The notes: generated by a model not told the origin, from the letters alone. A DNA stretch of 64,000 nucleotides from Euborellia annulipes (GCA_023213315.1 JAKCPI010014214.1:1-64000), one strand, 5' to 3'. Shown: positions 51,579 through 62,034, counted from the first letter of the stretch. Translations and numbers: made by a program.

Positions 51579-52821
51579 TTACATCTCGACCATTTCAACA
51601 CCATCAATACGTGCAACAGTCATTAAGTCTTTGTCACCACGACCCGATACCGTCGCAATAATAATTTGATCCTTCGACATTGTTGGCGCGAGTTTAGTCA
51701 CATAAGCCATTGCATGTGAACTTTCCAATGCAGGAATAATCCCTTCAATATGAGTCAAATCACGGAAGCCTTGAAGTGCTTCTGTATCATTAATTGGCAC
51801 ATAATTCACACGATGCATGTCTTTTAAGAAACTATGTTCAGGACCTACACCAGGATAATCCAAACCTGCAGAGATTGAATGTGTTTCAATAATCTGACCT
51901 TGCTCATCTGACATTAAATAAGTACGGTTACCATGTAAAACGCCAACATGGCCTGCATTTAATGGCGCAGAATGTTTCCCTGTTTCAATGCCTAAACCTG
52001 CGGCTTCAACACCGTACATTTTAACATCTTGATCATTTAAGAATGGATAGAACAAGCCCATTGCATTTGAACCACCGCCGACACAAGCAACCAAAGCGTC
52101 AGGTAAACGACCTGCTTGCTCTTGAATTTGTTTACGTGCTTCACGACCAATAATCGACTGGAAATCACGTACCAATTGCGGATATGGATGTGGACCTGCA
52201 ACCGTACCAATCACATAGATAAGTCGAATCTACATTGGTTACCCAATCACGCATCGCTTCGTTCATGGCATCTTTTAATGTTTTAGAACCACTTTCTACA
52301 GGTACAACCGTAGCACCAAGCAAACGCATACGGTAGACATTCATGGCCTGACGTTTTACGTCTTCAGCACCCATGAATACCACACACTCAAGACCTAAAC
52401 GCGCGGCAATTGTTGCAGTCGCCACACCATGTTGACCTGCACCCGTTTCCGCAATAATACGTTTTTTGCCAGAAAGCTTCGCAAGTAGCGCCTGACCAAT
52501 GGTGTTATTGACCTTATGTGAGCCTGTATGGTTTAAGTCTTCACGTTTAAGATAAATTTGCGCACCACCCAACTCTTTCGACCATCGCTCAGCATAGTAA
52601 AGCGGACTAGGACGTCCGACATAATAAGCGAGATCACGGTCGAATTCTGCCAGAAACTGCGCATCATCTTTCATACGGAAATAGAGTTTCTCTAAATCCT
52701 CTAAAGCTGCCATTAAAGTTTCTGACACAAAACGTCCGCCATGGATACCGAAATGCCCGTTTTGATCTGGGAATTGGGTATAGTCAATCACACTATTTTG
52801 TTGATTACTTTGCTGATCCAC
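51579..52821 (-). CDS. trpB: Tryptophan synthase beta subunit (one frameshift)
   Basis: The PLP enzyme that joins indole and serine to make tryptophan. The PLP lysine is Lys103 in HTGSHKVNN, the phosphate loop is [10 protein letters not shown], and the COMM-domain region and the [12 protein letters not shown] block follow. The first frame (52821-52165) runs off after [11 protein letters not shown] near 52215, and reading resumes in the other frame at [11 protein letters not shown] (52214-51579); one or two indels near 52215-52230 suffice. Intact length would be about 410 residues. It overlaps trpF by 17 bases. Confidence 0.92.
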
Positions 52822-53455
52822 GTTGGACTCCTTGCATAAATCGTTCTACGAGTTGTTGGTCTTTGATACCTTTTGCGGATTCTACGCCTCCGCTGACATC
52901 GACTGCATACGCTTGAGTCGTTTGTATAGCGTCTTCAATATTTTCAGGTTTTAAACCACCTGCCAAAATTAAAGCAATATCGAGTTTAGGGAATTGAGAC
53001 CAGTCAAAACTGTGTCCAGTCCCTCCTTTCAGTTCAGGATGCCATGCGTCTAAAAGCATAGCACTCGCACCAGCCTGTTGGTATTGCTGAATTGTCGTAA
53101 TAATATCTGAATTTTTTGCATCAGGTTTAATCTGAATCGCTTTGTACCAACGGCGCTTATTATACTGTGCGATCTGCTGACATTGTTGTGCAGTTTCATC
53201 ACCATGAAACTGAATAATATCCAAAGGCACTTGTTCTAATACTTGTGCAATGTCTTCTGCACTGGCATTGACAAATAATCCAACAATGTTGATATACGGT
53301 GGAATAAGCTGTGCCAATTGCTGAGCCAATTCAATCGTGACATAACGTGGACTAGGTTCATAAAACACAAAACCAATCGCATCCACACCTGCTTGTACAG
53401 CAGCTTGGATATCCTGTGGTCGTGTAATCCCACAAATTTTGGCACGGGTACGCAT
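52805..53455 (-). CDS. trpF: Phosphoribosylanthranilate isomerase
   Basis: An intact 216-residue beta/alpha-barrel enzyme of tryptophan synthesis (Amadori rearrangement of phosphoribosylanthranilate). The catalytic cysteine is in [11 protein letters not shown] (about residue 8) and the acid Asp in [10 protein letters not shown]. Phosphate-binding segments are [10 protein letters not shown] and the SGGVE turn. It precedes and overlaps trpB, giving a trpFB pair; trpA is outside the window. Intergenic promoter space lies between it and the cobalamin riboswitch. Confidence 0.93.
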   Translation of the reverse strand: MRTRAKICGITRPQDIQAAVQAGVDAIGFVFYEPSPRYVTIELAQQLAQLIPPYINIVGLFVNASAEDIAQVLEQVPLDIIQFHGDETAQQCQQIAQYNKRRWYKAIQIKPDAKNSDIITTIQQYQQAGASAMLLDAWHPELKGGTGHSFDWSQFPKLDIALILAGGLKPENIEDAIQTTQAYAVDVSGGVESAKGIKDQQLVERFMQGVQRGSAK

Positions 53456-53609
53456 AGCTTTGAACTCGAATTTGTTCAGATCAAACTGATTTTTTCAGTA
53501 TTTTAAGCAAATCATTGTAAAGCAAATTTATTCACTTGCGTTAAAGTTCTATAGGATTATCTGTTTTACATTGTTTATACACTAAACAAACTTTATACTG
53601 CACACAAAT

Positions 53610-53829
53610 GCAACAAGTCTAGCTTAAGGCTTTGGGAAGTTGGTGGAAATCCAACACTGCCCCCGCAACGGTAAAATGAAAATATTATTCTTTAATAAGT
53701 CAAAAGACTTACACCACTGCAATGTTTTGTGGGAAGGTGGAATAATCTGAATCGCTTTAGGTTCTATATTTAAGTCCGGATACCAGCTTGTTGTGCCCTT
53801 AAACTCAATCATTCACGGGGAGTGAATGT
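53610..53829 (+). promoter_or_regulatory. Cobalamin riboswitch upstream of btuB
   Basis: The B12-aptamer landmarks are in order: GGGAA near 53634, GGTGGAAATCC at about 53642-53652, the core ACTGCCCCCGCAACGGTAA at 53655-53673, and AAGTCCGGATACC at 53771-53783. The expression platform is a hairpin, CATTCAC-GGGGA-GTGAATG (53810-53828), that holds the ribosome-binding GGGGAG in its loop, 7 bases before ATG 53830. This fits translational repression of btuB when B12 is bound. Confidence 0.92.
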
Positions 53830-55701
53830 ATGGAGCATATCATGTCTGTTATTTTTAAACCTACTGCACTTGTAGGTGCTGTCGCTATTGCGATGGGGTT
53901 ATCTTCTACTGCTTTTGCAGATACTTCTTCAAATTCAGAAGCAAATTCGAAACTCGATACAATCGTTGTCACAGCATCTCGTACTGAGCAAAAAATCAGT
54001 GAAGTTCCTGCTCGAATCAATATTATTGAGCCGAAGATTCTTGAACAATCACCAATTGCATCTTTACCACAACTGCTACAAACAGATGCTTCAATCAATA
54101 TGGTACAAAGCGGTGGCTATGGACAAACAGCTGCTATTTTCTTACGTGGTACAAACTCTAACCATACTTTACTTTTAAGAGATGGCGTTCGCTTAAACTC
54201 AAATACTGCTGGCTCGGCATCTTTACCTTTTATTGATACAACAGATATTAAACAAATTGAAGTATTAAAAGGACCTGCATCAGTTTTATATGGTGCTGAT
54301 GCGATTGGTGGTGTAGTTCAGCTGATTTCCAAAACACCTGAAAAAACGGGTGCTTTTGTTACTGGTGAAATGGGTGAAAATAACACCTATAAAGCAGTAA
54401 TTGGTGCTGATCTTGCTCAAGATGGTTTTTATGCTCAAGTTCGTGGACAACGCCTAGAAACTGATGGTACTCCTGTAACAGATGCAAAAAACAACAAGAA
54501 AGCAAGTTTTGATCAAAAGGGTTATAGTGCAAAAATAGGTGTTGAAAAAGAGCGCTATGCAGCCTCAGTCGATTATAGTGAAAATCAAGGCTATAGCGAT
54601 TATGACAATTACGGTAATCTTGTTTCTCAAGATTTTAAAAACGAAATCATTAATCTAAAAGGTCGAGTCGATATTTTAGATAATGTCGCACTTCATGCCC
54701 GACTTTCGCAATTTAAAGACAATATTGAGCAAAATAGTTCTCCAGATTATGTACATAGTACAACCCAAGAAGCTGAGCTCTATACAAAATGGCAAATGAC
54801 ATCTGCTCAAAACATTTTATTCGGCTCAACCTTTAAAGATATTAAAGGTGATGTTTATTCGAAAAATCTGTTTGGCGGACAAGATGTTAAATACAAAGAA
54901 TCTGTAGATACTATAGGCTATTTTGCACAGCATCAATATCAACACAATGGTCTAGAAACTCAAGTCGGTATTCGTGTAGAAGACAACGATAAGTTTGGTA
55001 CACACACAGTGGGTCAAGGTGCTGTCCGTTATCAAGTTTTACCACTTACAAGCATCTATGCAAATGTGGGATCAGCTTTCCGTGCACCAACAACCAATGA
55101 TTTATATGCAATTTCTTGGGGAGCAAATCCTGATTTAAAACCAGAAGAAAGCTTTTCTTATGAAATCGGTGTCGATCAAAAACTCAATCATAATATTGAT
55201 TTAGGTTTATCTATCTATCGCAATAAAGTAGACAACCTGATTAGTTATCAGGCGGGTAAATTAGTTAACGTAAATAAAGCAACCTTTACTGGTGGTGAAG
55301 CTTCATTTAAATGGCAACAAGATAAACTCTTTTTAACTACAACTTATGCTTATGTTCAAGCAAAAGATGATGAAACTAAAAAAGATTTGACTCGCCGACC
55401 ACGCCAAAGTTTAACTCTAACTACAGGTTGGGATGATGGCGTATATGGTGTTTCTGCATCTGTCGTCGCAAAATCTAATTCAAAAGATTTTGCAGATTAT
55501 CCATCGACTACACCAACCACAACGCCTGGTTATGTTAGTACTAATGTCAATGCTTACTGGCAAGCGACTCCAATGATTAAACTCTTTACCAATATTGAAA
55601 ACATTGGTGATGTTAATTATAAGACAGCATACAACGGTAGTGGTGTTTACTACATCAACGGTGGTCGACTTGCATCTGCAGGGGTAACTTTCCGCTACTA
55701 A
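53830..55701 (+). CDS. btuB: TonB-dependent cobalamin receptor BtuB
   Basis: An intact 623-residue outer-membrane receptor. A signal peptide ends near residue 30 (STAFA). The TonB box is DTIVVTA at residues 43-49, followed by the plug domain with RVRLN-type and VLKGPASVLYGADAIGGV blocks. The 22-strand barrel ends in Tyr (VTFRY), as expected for BAM recognition. It imports vitamin B12 with TonB-ExbBD. I choose ATG 53830 because the riboswitch hairpin presents GGGGAG 7 bases upstream; ATG 53842 is an alternative. A terminator-like hairpin follows at 55741. Confidence 0.92.
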   Translation: MEHIMSVIFKPTALVGAVAIAMGLSSTAFADTSSNSEANSKLDTIVVTASRTEQKISEVPARINIIEPKILEQSPIASLPQLLQTDASINMVQSGGYGQTAAIFLRGTNSNHTLLLRDGVRLNSNTAGSASLPFIDTTDIKQIEVLKGPASVLYGADAIGGVVQLISKTPEKTGAFVTGEMGENNTYKAVIGADLAQDGFYAQVRGQRLETDGTPVTDAKNNKKASFDQKGYSAKIGVEKERYAASVDYSENQGYSDYDNYGNLVSQDFKNEIINLKGRVDILDNVALHARLSQFKDNIEQNSSPDYVHSTTQEAELYTKWQMTSAQNILFGSTFKDIKGDVYSKNLFGGQDVKYKESVDTIGYFAQHQYQHNGLETQVGIRVEDNDKFGTHTVGQGAVRYQVLPLTSIYANVGSAFRAPTTNDLYAISWGANPDLKPEESFSYEIGVDQKLNHNIDLGLSIYRNKVDNLISYQAGKLVNVNKATFTGGEASFKWQQDKLFLTTTYAYVQAKDDETKKDLTRRPRQSLTLTTGWDDGVYGVSASVVAKSNSKDFADYPSTTPTTTPGYVSTNVNAYWQATPMIKLFTNIENIGDVNYKTAYNGSGVYYINGGRLASAGVTFRY

Positions 55702-55740
55702 AAGCGACACCCAAAAAATATCTAAAACAGCGCAGTTTAT

Positions 55741-55772
55741 GGATAATGTTTTGACCGACATTATCCTTTTTT
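55741..55772 (+). terminator. Terminator between btuB and the adenosyltransferase gene
   Basis: GGATAATGT and ACATTATCC with an 8-base loop, then six T bases. It lies 40 bp after btuB and 37 bp before the next start, so it limits read-through from the riboswitch-controlled transcript. Confidence 0.72.
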
Positions 55773-55808
55773 ATTCTTTATCTTTTCATTTTCATCTAGG
55801 ACAAAATT

Positions 55809-56387
55809 ATGGGACATCGTTTAAGTAAAATTTATACCCGTACAGGCGATTCAGGCACCACAGGATTAGGAGATGGTTCTCGCGTAGCGAAAGATGACTT
55901 ACGTATTACCGCTCTCGGTGATGTAGACGAACTAAATTCTATTGTTGGTGTATTACGTTCACAAATTTCAATGAGTAGCATCGTCGATAAAGCCGATTGG
56001 GATAAATCACTGAGCTTGATTCAACACTGGCTATTTGATTTGGGTGGTGAAGTCTGTATTCCTAACTACAACTTGCTTCAACCTGTTTGTGTTGAATTTC
56101 TTGAAAAGGAAATCGACAAAATGAATGAAGACTTACCAATGCTTAAGGACTTTATTCTACCTTCAGGAACATTAGCATGTAGCTATGCGCATCAAGCACG
56201 TGCTGTATGTCGTCGAGCAGAACGCAGCTTAATGACCGTACACAGTCGTGATCAAAATATTCAAGCAACTGCTCTACAATTAATTAATCGATTATCCGAC
56301 TGGTTTTTTGTTGCTTCACGCACCTTACAACGCGCAGAAGGTGGTAGTGAAGTGCTTTGGCAAAAGAACATCAATGATACGATTTAA
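55809..56387 (+). CDS. PduO-type cob(I)alamin adenosyltransferase
   Basis: An intact 192-residue ATP:corrinoid adenosyltransferase that makes adenosylcobalamin. The ATP-binding N-terminal signature is KIYTRTGDSGTTGLGDG, and the conserved block RAVCRRAERSLM is in the C-terminal half, with NRLSDWFFVASR after it. This is the PduO/MMAB fold, not the CobA/BtuR one. Its position after btuB makes a small B12 uptake-and-activation unit. Confidence 0.92.
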   Translation: MGHRLSKIYTRTGDSGTTGLGDGSRVAKDDLRITALGDVDELNSIVGVLRSQISMSSIVDKADWDKSLSLIQHWLFDLGGEVCIPNYNLLQPVCVEFLEKEIDKMNEDLPMLKDFILPSGTLACSYAHQARAVCRRAERSLMTVHSRDQNIQATALQLINRLSDWFFVASRTLQRAEGGSEVLWQKNINDTI

Positions 56388-56500
56388 CGATAAATCACTG
56401 TCTAGAAGTAAATTTTTAACAGTATGATAAAGTCAAGTTATTGCTAAAAGTAAGACTTAAACGATTACTAGACAGATGAAAATGAGAATGTGAGTTCATT

Positions 56501-57224
56501 ATGAGAATTATCGGACATCGTGGCGCGCGTGGTGAAGCACCTGAAAATACCCTAGCGGGATTTCAATATATTCACGATTTAGGTATCCGTGCAGTTGAAT
56601 TCGATGTTCGACAATTAAAAGATGATGAACTCATTATCATGCATGATGATAATTTTTTTAAGAACAACTGGAATAGATCAAGCACTGTATGATTTAAACA
56701 GCGCTGAATTAGCGGCCTATAACCAAGCCAATATCTGGATGGATTGGGAAAAACAAATTACCCCAACCTTAAACCAAAGCCTAAAGATTATGCAGGACTT
56801 TGAGCATATTGAAGTTGAAGTGAAAGCTGTAGAAACATTGCAACACGCTGAACAACTCATCATCAAATTACAAAAACAACTGCGAGGTTTTGAAAATGTC
56901 GCAGTGATTACCAGTTTTGATTTAAAAATACATCAAGCCTTACAACAGCAAAACTCAAGTTTTAAACGTGGTCTACTGATTGAAGATGACATCCAACAAC
57001 GTGCGATCGAACAAGCATTACAACTGGGATGCTGCCAGATTGGATGGATGAATCAATTGGCAACAGATGAGCTCATTCAAGCAACTCAGCGTGCAGGTTT
57101 GGGCATCAGTGTTTGGACCGTCAATGATATTGAGCGCGCTAAGCATTTAAGAGATTTGGGGATCAATGGATTAATTACTGATTTCCCCAAAATGATGCAG
57201 CTTGCCTTAGCGCAAATTCAATAA
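56501..57224 (+). CDS. Glycerophosphodiester phosphodiesterase (one frameshift)
   Basis: A UgpQ/GlpQ-like TIM-barrel enzyme that releases glycerol-3-phosphate from glycerophosphodiesters. The metal-site signature is IGHRGARGEAPENTLAGF and AVEFDVR, then HDD near residue 50, all in the first frame. The second frame (from about 56660) carries VEVKA, the middle of the barrel, SVWTVND and GLITDFP at the end. The frames meet in a T run at 56649-56660. Intact length would be about 240 residues. No signal peptide, so it is cytosolic like UgpQ. Confidence 0.87.
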
Positions 57225-57583
57225 CTCAAATCCACTTAATAACACAATAAAGTAGAATTTTATTTTGAACTTTTGAGGGTTCCAAAATTAAAATTTAACT
57301 TGAGAATCAATTATCTAACCCCCTAAAAATCAAATTGGATAAGACAGAAAAATTCTTACACTATTGTGACATTTAAATACGACGTTTTAACCATTCATTT
57401 TTTTCGATCAAACCGCTAGAATTCATGTTTTATTCTGTTACTGTTTTATACAATACAGATGTACACTAATACTAGTGAACACATGTTCGCCCATGATAAT
57501 ATCTGTGAAAGTATAGCCTAGAAAAATGCTGAAGCTATGCGTTTAACTTTACCTGATTAAGGTTCTTAGGAGTGCTGTTGGAG
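57225..57583. promoter_or_regulatory. Upstream region of the desaturase gene with operator-like half-sites
   Basis: This 359-bp non-coding stretch holds three related half-sites in alternating orientation: GTACACTA (57461-57468), TAGTGAAC (57473-57480) and GTTCGCCC (57485-57492), each 4 bases apart. TAGTGAAC-N4-GTTC is the pattern reported for DesT, the TetR regulator of Pseudomonas desaturases. No desT-like gene lies nearby. The rest is AT-rich. Confidence 0.5.
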
Positions 57584-58746
57584 ATGAATGCTCCCCTACC
57601 CAAAGCCCCAATAAATTGGATCGGTGTTTTTGCCTTGGTTTTTTTACCTCTTGTGGCAGTAATTGCGATCCCTTTATATGCCTACCACCATGATTTTAGT
57701 GCGGCAGCTTGGATTAGTTTATTCGTTTTACTCGGTCTCAGTAGTTTAGGTATTACTGCAGGTTATCATCGCTTGTGGGCACATCGTGCATACGAAGCGA
57801 CTTTACCACTTAAAATCATTTTGATGATCATGGGAACTTTTGCTGTTCAAAACAGTATTTTGTTCTGGGCTTCTGGTCACCGTACACATCACCGCCATGT
57901 GGATGATGTGGATCAAGATCCGTATTCGATTAACAATGGTTTTTGGTACGCTCATATTGGCTGGATGTTACGTAATTATCCTGCTGCTGAATCAAATTAT
58001 AAAAATGCACCTGATTTGTTGAATGACAAAGTGGTTATGTTCCAAGACAAGTATTATGTTCCACTTGTGATTGCTGTACATGCTGCGATTTTAGTTCCAC
58101 TGGGTTGGGCTGTAGGTGACATGTGGGGCGTATTACTCTTAGGTGGTTTACTCCGCTTAATCATTAGCCACCATGTAACATTCTTTATCAACTCACTCTG
58201 CCATATGTGGGGCAAACGTCCTTATACTGACGAAAATACTGCACGTGATAACTTTGTTCTTGCCATTGCAACATGGGGCGAGGGTTATCATAACTATCAC
58301 CATATTTTCCAATACGATTATCGTAATGGTGTGAAATGGTGGCAATATGATCCAACAAAATGGTTGATTTGGTCGTGCTCTAAAATCGGTTTAGCCAAGA
58401 ATCTACGTCGTATCCCAAGCTTTAATATCAAAAAAGCGGAATTGGCGATGAGATTTAAATATGCTGAACAGGATTTAGCGATTTATGGTCATAACGTCAA
58501 TGCAGACATCATCGCGATGAAACAAAAAGTATCGCAAGAATATGAAGCATTCACCAATACGTTAAATGATTGGGCTGCGTTAAAAGAACAAGAGCTACAA
58601 GCGAAAAAAGCATCTGTTGCTGAAAAATCCACCAAATGGATGTCAAACTCAAAGTTGATTTCCAATTGGTCGAACAGAAACTTGCTTTCCATCGTGAACG
58701 TTTAGAAACATTGATGCGTGGAATCAAAAAGAACGTTGTTTCTTAA
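57584..58746 (+). CDS. Membrane acyl-CoA/fatty-acid delta-9 desaturase (frameshift near end)
   Basis: A di-iron membrane desaturase. The three His boxes are HRLWAH, HRTHHRH and HNYHH (in GEGYHNYHHIF), with four hydrophobic segments around them. The long C-terminal helical extension (about residues 300-385) loses frame near 58635; the last 35 residues continue in another frame to TAA 58746. I choose ATG 57584 (MNAPLPKAPINW), with AGGAG 11 bases upstream, over GTG 57572. The enzyme makes unsaturated acyl chains and so tunes membrane fluidity. It is probably regulated through the half-sites at 57461-57492. Confidence 0.85.
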
Positions 58747-58768
58747 ATTCTCAATACACATCAAAAGC

Positions 58769-58795
58769 AAAGCTCCGAAAGGGGCTTTTCTTTTA
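58769..58795 (+). terminator. Terminator after the desaturase gene
   Basis: AAGCTCC / GGGGCTT stem (one G-U pair) with a GAAA tetraloop and a T-rich tail. Confidence 0.78.
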
Positions 58796-58842
58796 TCCAT
58801 TTTTTACAGAAACTCATACTGAGAATATTGAGAGAAAATAAT

Positions 58843-59172
58843 ATGCAAATTAATAACATCCCCTTTGGCATTACCAACTGGGCAGAAGTTCCAACAACGC
58901 GCCATGAGGGTGAGCAAGGCTTTGCACTTTGGCGCACACAACAATTTGATAATATTCGAGTGCGAATGGTCGAATATTCTGTCGATTATTTGGCTGATCA
59001 CTGGTGTCTTAAAGGTCATATCCTGTTTTGCTTAGAAGGTGAATTGCACACTGAACTTGATGATGGACGTACCTTTACCTTAAAAGCAGGGATGAGTTAT
59101 CAAGTTGCAGACCAAGCTGAAGCGCATCGTTCTTCTACCGCATTTGGTGCAAAACTATTTATTGTTGACTAA
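58843..59172 (+). CDS. Cupin-fold protein (DHCW-motif type)
   Basis: An intact 109-residue single-domain cupin. The central motif reads ADHWCLKGHILFCLEGELHT, followed by the glycine turn DGRTFTLKAGMSYQV and two later histidine/glutamate positions (AEAHRSS). I choose ATG 58843 (MQINNIPFG), with TTGAGAGAAA upstream, over the frame's first start at 58828. The metal and substrate are unknown; the family name is from memory. Confidence 0.75.
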   Translation: MQINNIPFGITNWAEVPTTRHEGEQGFALWRTQQFDNIRVRMVEYSVDYLADHWCLKGHILFCLEGELHTELDDGRTFTLKAGMSYQVADQAEAHRSSTAFGAKLFIVD

Positions 59173-59249
59173 AACCGTCGACATTATCTCAACAGCTTAA
59201 AACTTTGCTATATTGAGAGGGACAAGTAAAACCATTGTGACCGATCGCT

Positions 59250-60710
59250 ATGCAATTTGCCCCACGTTATCCATCTCTTGATTCAAAAGCTCTACCATGA
59301 GCAAATGCCTAGTCCACTGAAAGGTGCAAAGGCTGGGCATTTTAATGCTGCGCTTGCGGATGAATTACAATGGTCTGAAGATGAAAAAGCCCAATGGGTC
59401 GAGATTTGTAGCGGACAAAAAACCTTTGCTGAATTTCATCCCCTTGCCATGGTTTATGCAGGGCATCAATTTGGACAATGGGCAGGTCAATTGGGGGATG
59501 GACGTGGCCTATTGATAGCGCAAATTTTAAATCGACAAGGTCAAACCATTGACCTACATTTAAAAGGTGCAGGCTCAACCCCCCTACTCTCGTATGGGAG
59601 ACGGACGTGCTGTATTACGTTCTGTGATTCGCGAATATCTAGCGGGTCATGCACTCAATGCACTGGGGGTTCCTTCAAGCAATTCTGTAGGCTTTACTTC
59701 TTCAACCCAAGGCGTACAACGAGAAAAACTTGAACTTGGTGCAATGATGTTACGCACTTCGGATTGCCACATCCGTTTAGGGCATTTTGAATGGATTAAT
59801 CAATATCAGCCTGAATTACTCACTGAATTTACCCAAAAATGTATTGAATGGCACTATCCACAATGTTTGAGTACTGAACAGCAAAAGTTTGAAGACACTG
59901 TTCTAGCATTTGCAACGCAAGTGATTCAAAACACCGCTGTCATGATCGCAAAATGGCAATTGGTTGGTTTTGCACATGGGGTTATGAATACAGATAATCT
60001 CAATATTACAGGTTCTACCCTCGATTTTGGCCCTTATGGTTTTATGGAGCGTTTCCGTCCCAATTGGATCAACAATCATAGTGATTACAATGGTCGTTAT
60101 ACCTACCAAAACCAACCGAGTATTGCACATTGGAACTTATGGAATTGGTTAAACAATTTAATTCCACTGGCACAAGCAGAAAATAAAGAACAATTTAAGC
60201 AAGACCTCGTCGAATGTTTAGAGCATTTTGAACCGACCTTTCTAGAACATTATACCCATGGGCTATGCCAAAAACTTGGACTACCCAGCTTCCACAAAGA
60301 TAGTTTTGATTGTGGTATGGCATTTTTAAGAATTCTACAAAGTGAGCAACTCGACTATACCGATAGTTTTCTTCGCTTACAGAATAAAGAATATGAAGCT
60401 ATTAAAGATGATTGCCTAGATCGCTTTCAATTTGAAAACTTCTTGACGCAATATCACAATATTCGTGAGCAGCAAGATGTTGATGTACTTGATGCGGAAA
60501 TGAAAAAGGCCAATCCAGTCTATATTTTTAAGAAATCATATGCTACAAACAGCCATTGAACAGGCTGAACGTGATGATTTTTCTGAGGTTGATCGCCTAT
60601 TTAAATTGCTTGGTCAGCCCTTTACCAAACAAACGGATTTAGAAACAGCCAAAGATTTAGCGCCTTTACCGAGTGACGTTCCTGAAGTGATGGTGAGTTG
60701 TTCTTCTTGA
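59250..60710 (+). CDS. selO: SelO/YdiU protein adenylyltransferase (frameshifts)
   Basis: A pseudokinase-fold enzyme that transfers AMP from ATP to Ser/Thr/Tyr residues of proteins, with a role in redox homeostasis. Conserved blocks run in order over the frames: YAGHQFGQWAGQLGDGRG, the RMGDGRAVLRSVIREYL segment, FAHGVMNTDNL with the catalytic-loop Asn, LDFGPYGFM with the DFG-like metal site, and the C-terminal end VSCSS typical of the family's Cys form. Breaks fall near 59295, 59580 (C run) and 60530 (T run). Intact length would be about 485 residues. The start is ATG 59250. Confidence 0.87.
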
Positions 60711-60757
60711 TCAAATAAATTGCCGAATCACTTTCTTTGATCTGCCCCATCATAGTT

Positions 60758-60795
60758 ACCCACAATTTCTGTGGATAAACTTGTGTTTATCCACA
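60758..60795. repeat. DnaA-box hairpin, copy 1
   Basis: Two perfect DnaA boxes face each other: TGTGGATAA at 60770-60778 and TTATCCACA at 60787-60795. Together they form an 11-bp inverted repeat, TGTGGATAAAC/GTTTATCCACA with a 4-base loop. A weaker box-like AAATCCACA follows near 60800. The 38-base segment starting ACCCACAAT recurs with two mismatches at 62035-62072. Confidence 0.75.
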
Positions 60796-60889
60796 GGATA
60801 AATCCACAATCACAAATTAACTACAGCTTTTGTCTTTAGAATGCATAAAATTTAGGCAATACAGGGTTTTACAACATTAGTATTCTAAA

Positions 60890-61489
60890 ATGAATAAAAA
60901 ATACCTCATTTCATGCTTGATTCTTTTGGCTATAGCTATAGCAAGTGTCTGGACTTATCAAAAATATAATCAATTTATTCCAACCGCAAATGCTGCCATA
61001 CATGTGCAGAATTTATCTGAGCAAGAGATTCAACGTCTTCGTCAAAACACGCCAATCACCGAAGTTAAAGTTTATAAATCGGATCGTATTGTTAAACTCA
61101 TGCATCATGATCAAGACATACGAACATATCCAATGCGCTTAGGCTTTGATCCTATTGGACATAAAGTTAAAGAAGGTGATGGAAAAACTCCTGAAGGTCG
61201 TTATATTCTAGATTGGCGTAATCCCAATAGTGCATTTTATAAATCACTGCATGTGTCCTATCCAAACCAACAGGATAAATCTAAAGCCAACCAACTTGGC
61301 GTTTCTCCTGGTGGCGACATTATGATTCATGGTTCAGCAACACACTCACAAGTGGAAAAACTGCCTAGTTTAATGACCTACTTACCTAGAAATGACTGGA
61401 CATGGGGGTGTATTGCCGTTAGAAATATAGACATGGATGAAATTTGGAAGCTGGTCGATGATGGAACAGTGATTAGCATTTATTCATAA
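60890..61489 (+). CDS. L,D-transpeptidase/carboxypeptidase family protein (YkuD domain)
   Basis: An intact 199-residue protein with an N-terminal signal anchor (about residues 5-22) and a YkuD domain. The active-site motif is IMIHGSA (His147) and WTWGCIAVRNIDMDEIW (Cys174), matching HxGxx..[ST]xGCxxxxNxD. Members crosslink or trim peptidoglycan stem peptides using a cysteine acyl-enzyme and are insensitive to most penicillins. Whether this one is a transferase or a carboxypeptidase is not clear from sequence. It is followed by an MmcQ gene on the same strand, and the pair is bracketed by two DnaA-box hairpins. Confidence 0.87.
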   Translation: MNKKYLISCLILLAIAIASVWTYQKYNQFIPTANAAIHVQNLSEQEIQRLRQNTPITEVKVYKSDRIVKLMHHDQDIRTYPMRLGFDPIGHKVKEGDGKTPEGRYILDWRNPNSAFYKSLHVSYPNQQDKSKANQLGVSPGGDIMIHGSATHSQVEKLPSLMTYLPRNDWTWGCIAVRNIDMDEIWKLVDDGTVISIYS

Positions 61490-61510
61490 AGAATATTTTA
61501 AAAAGAGACA

Positions 61511-61894
61511 ATGATGACTGGTGAAGAAATCCGAACTTTAGCATTTAAGATTGCGTCACATTTACCTAAATCCGAACTTGACTATCCCTTTGGTGAGGAT
61601 GTTCCTGTTTTTAAAGTGATGGGAAAAATGTTTATGTTAGGCTCTGAACTGCATGGCAAAAAACTGATTAATTTAAAAGTTGAACCTGATCATGGCGAAA
61701 TGTTGAGAGATCTCTACCCCTCGATTCAGGTGGGCTACCATATGAATAAACGTCATTGGATTTCAATTTATGAGGGCGAGCAGATCAGTGCTGATCTGAT
61801 TCAAGACTTGGTTGAAGGCTCTTATGAGCTTGTGAGCAAGAGCCTGACCAAAGCCCAAAAGCAGGTATTGGCGGTTTATCAACACATTAAATAA
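61511..61894 (+). CDS. MmcQ/YjbR family protein
   Basis: An intact 127-residue protein of the MmcQ/YjbR fold (CyaY-like DNA-binding superfamily). It shows the family's FPFGEDVPVFKV-type block (here YPFGEDVPVFKVMGKMFML), LKVEPDHGEMLRD and the GYHMNKRHWISI segment. Such proteins are suspected nucleic-acid binders without a proven job. It lies 21 bp downstream of the YkuD gene, so the two are probably co-transcribed. Confidence 0.85.
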   Translation: MMTGEEIRTLAFKIASHLPKSELDYPFGEDVPVFKVMGKMFMLGSELHGKKLINLKVEPDHGEMLRDLYPSIQVGYHMNKRHWISIYEGEQISADLIQDLVEGSYELVSKSLTKAQKQVLAVYQHIK

Positions 61895-62034
61895 TTAGCG
61901 GGCTTTGGATCGCACATTAGATCAACAGACCTAAGCTCTATCTATACACGATTCAGTCAAAATCAGAATGTATCAATAAACATAAAGTTATATGTTTATT
62001 TTTCAAACATAACTTTTTACATTTATAAACATTT

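Noticed and set aside
60690..60710. Selenocysteine codon in selO
   Set aside because: The C-terminus encodes VSCSS with an ordinary Cys codon, and the TGA at 60708 is the normal stop.
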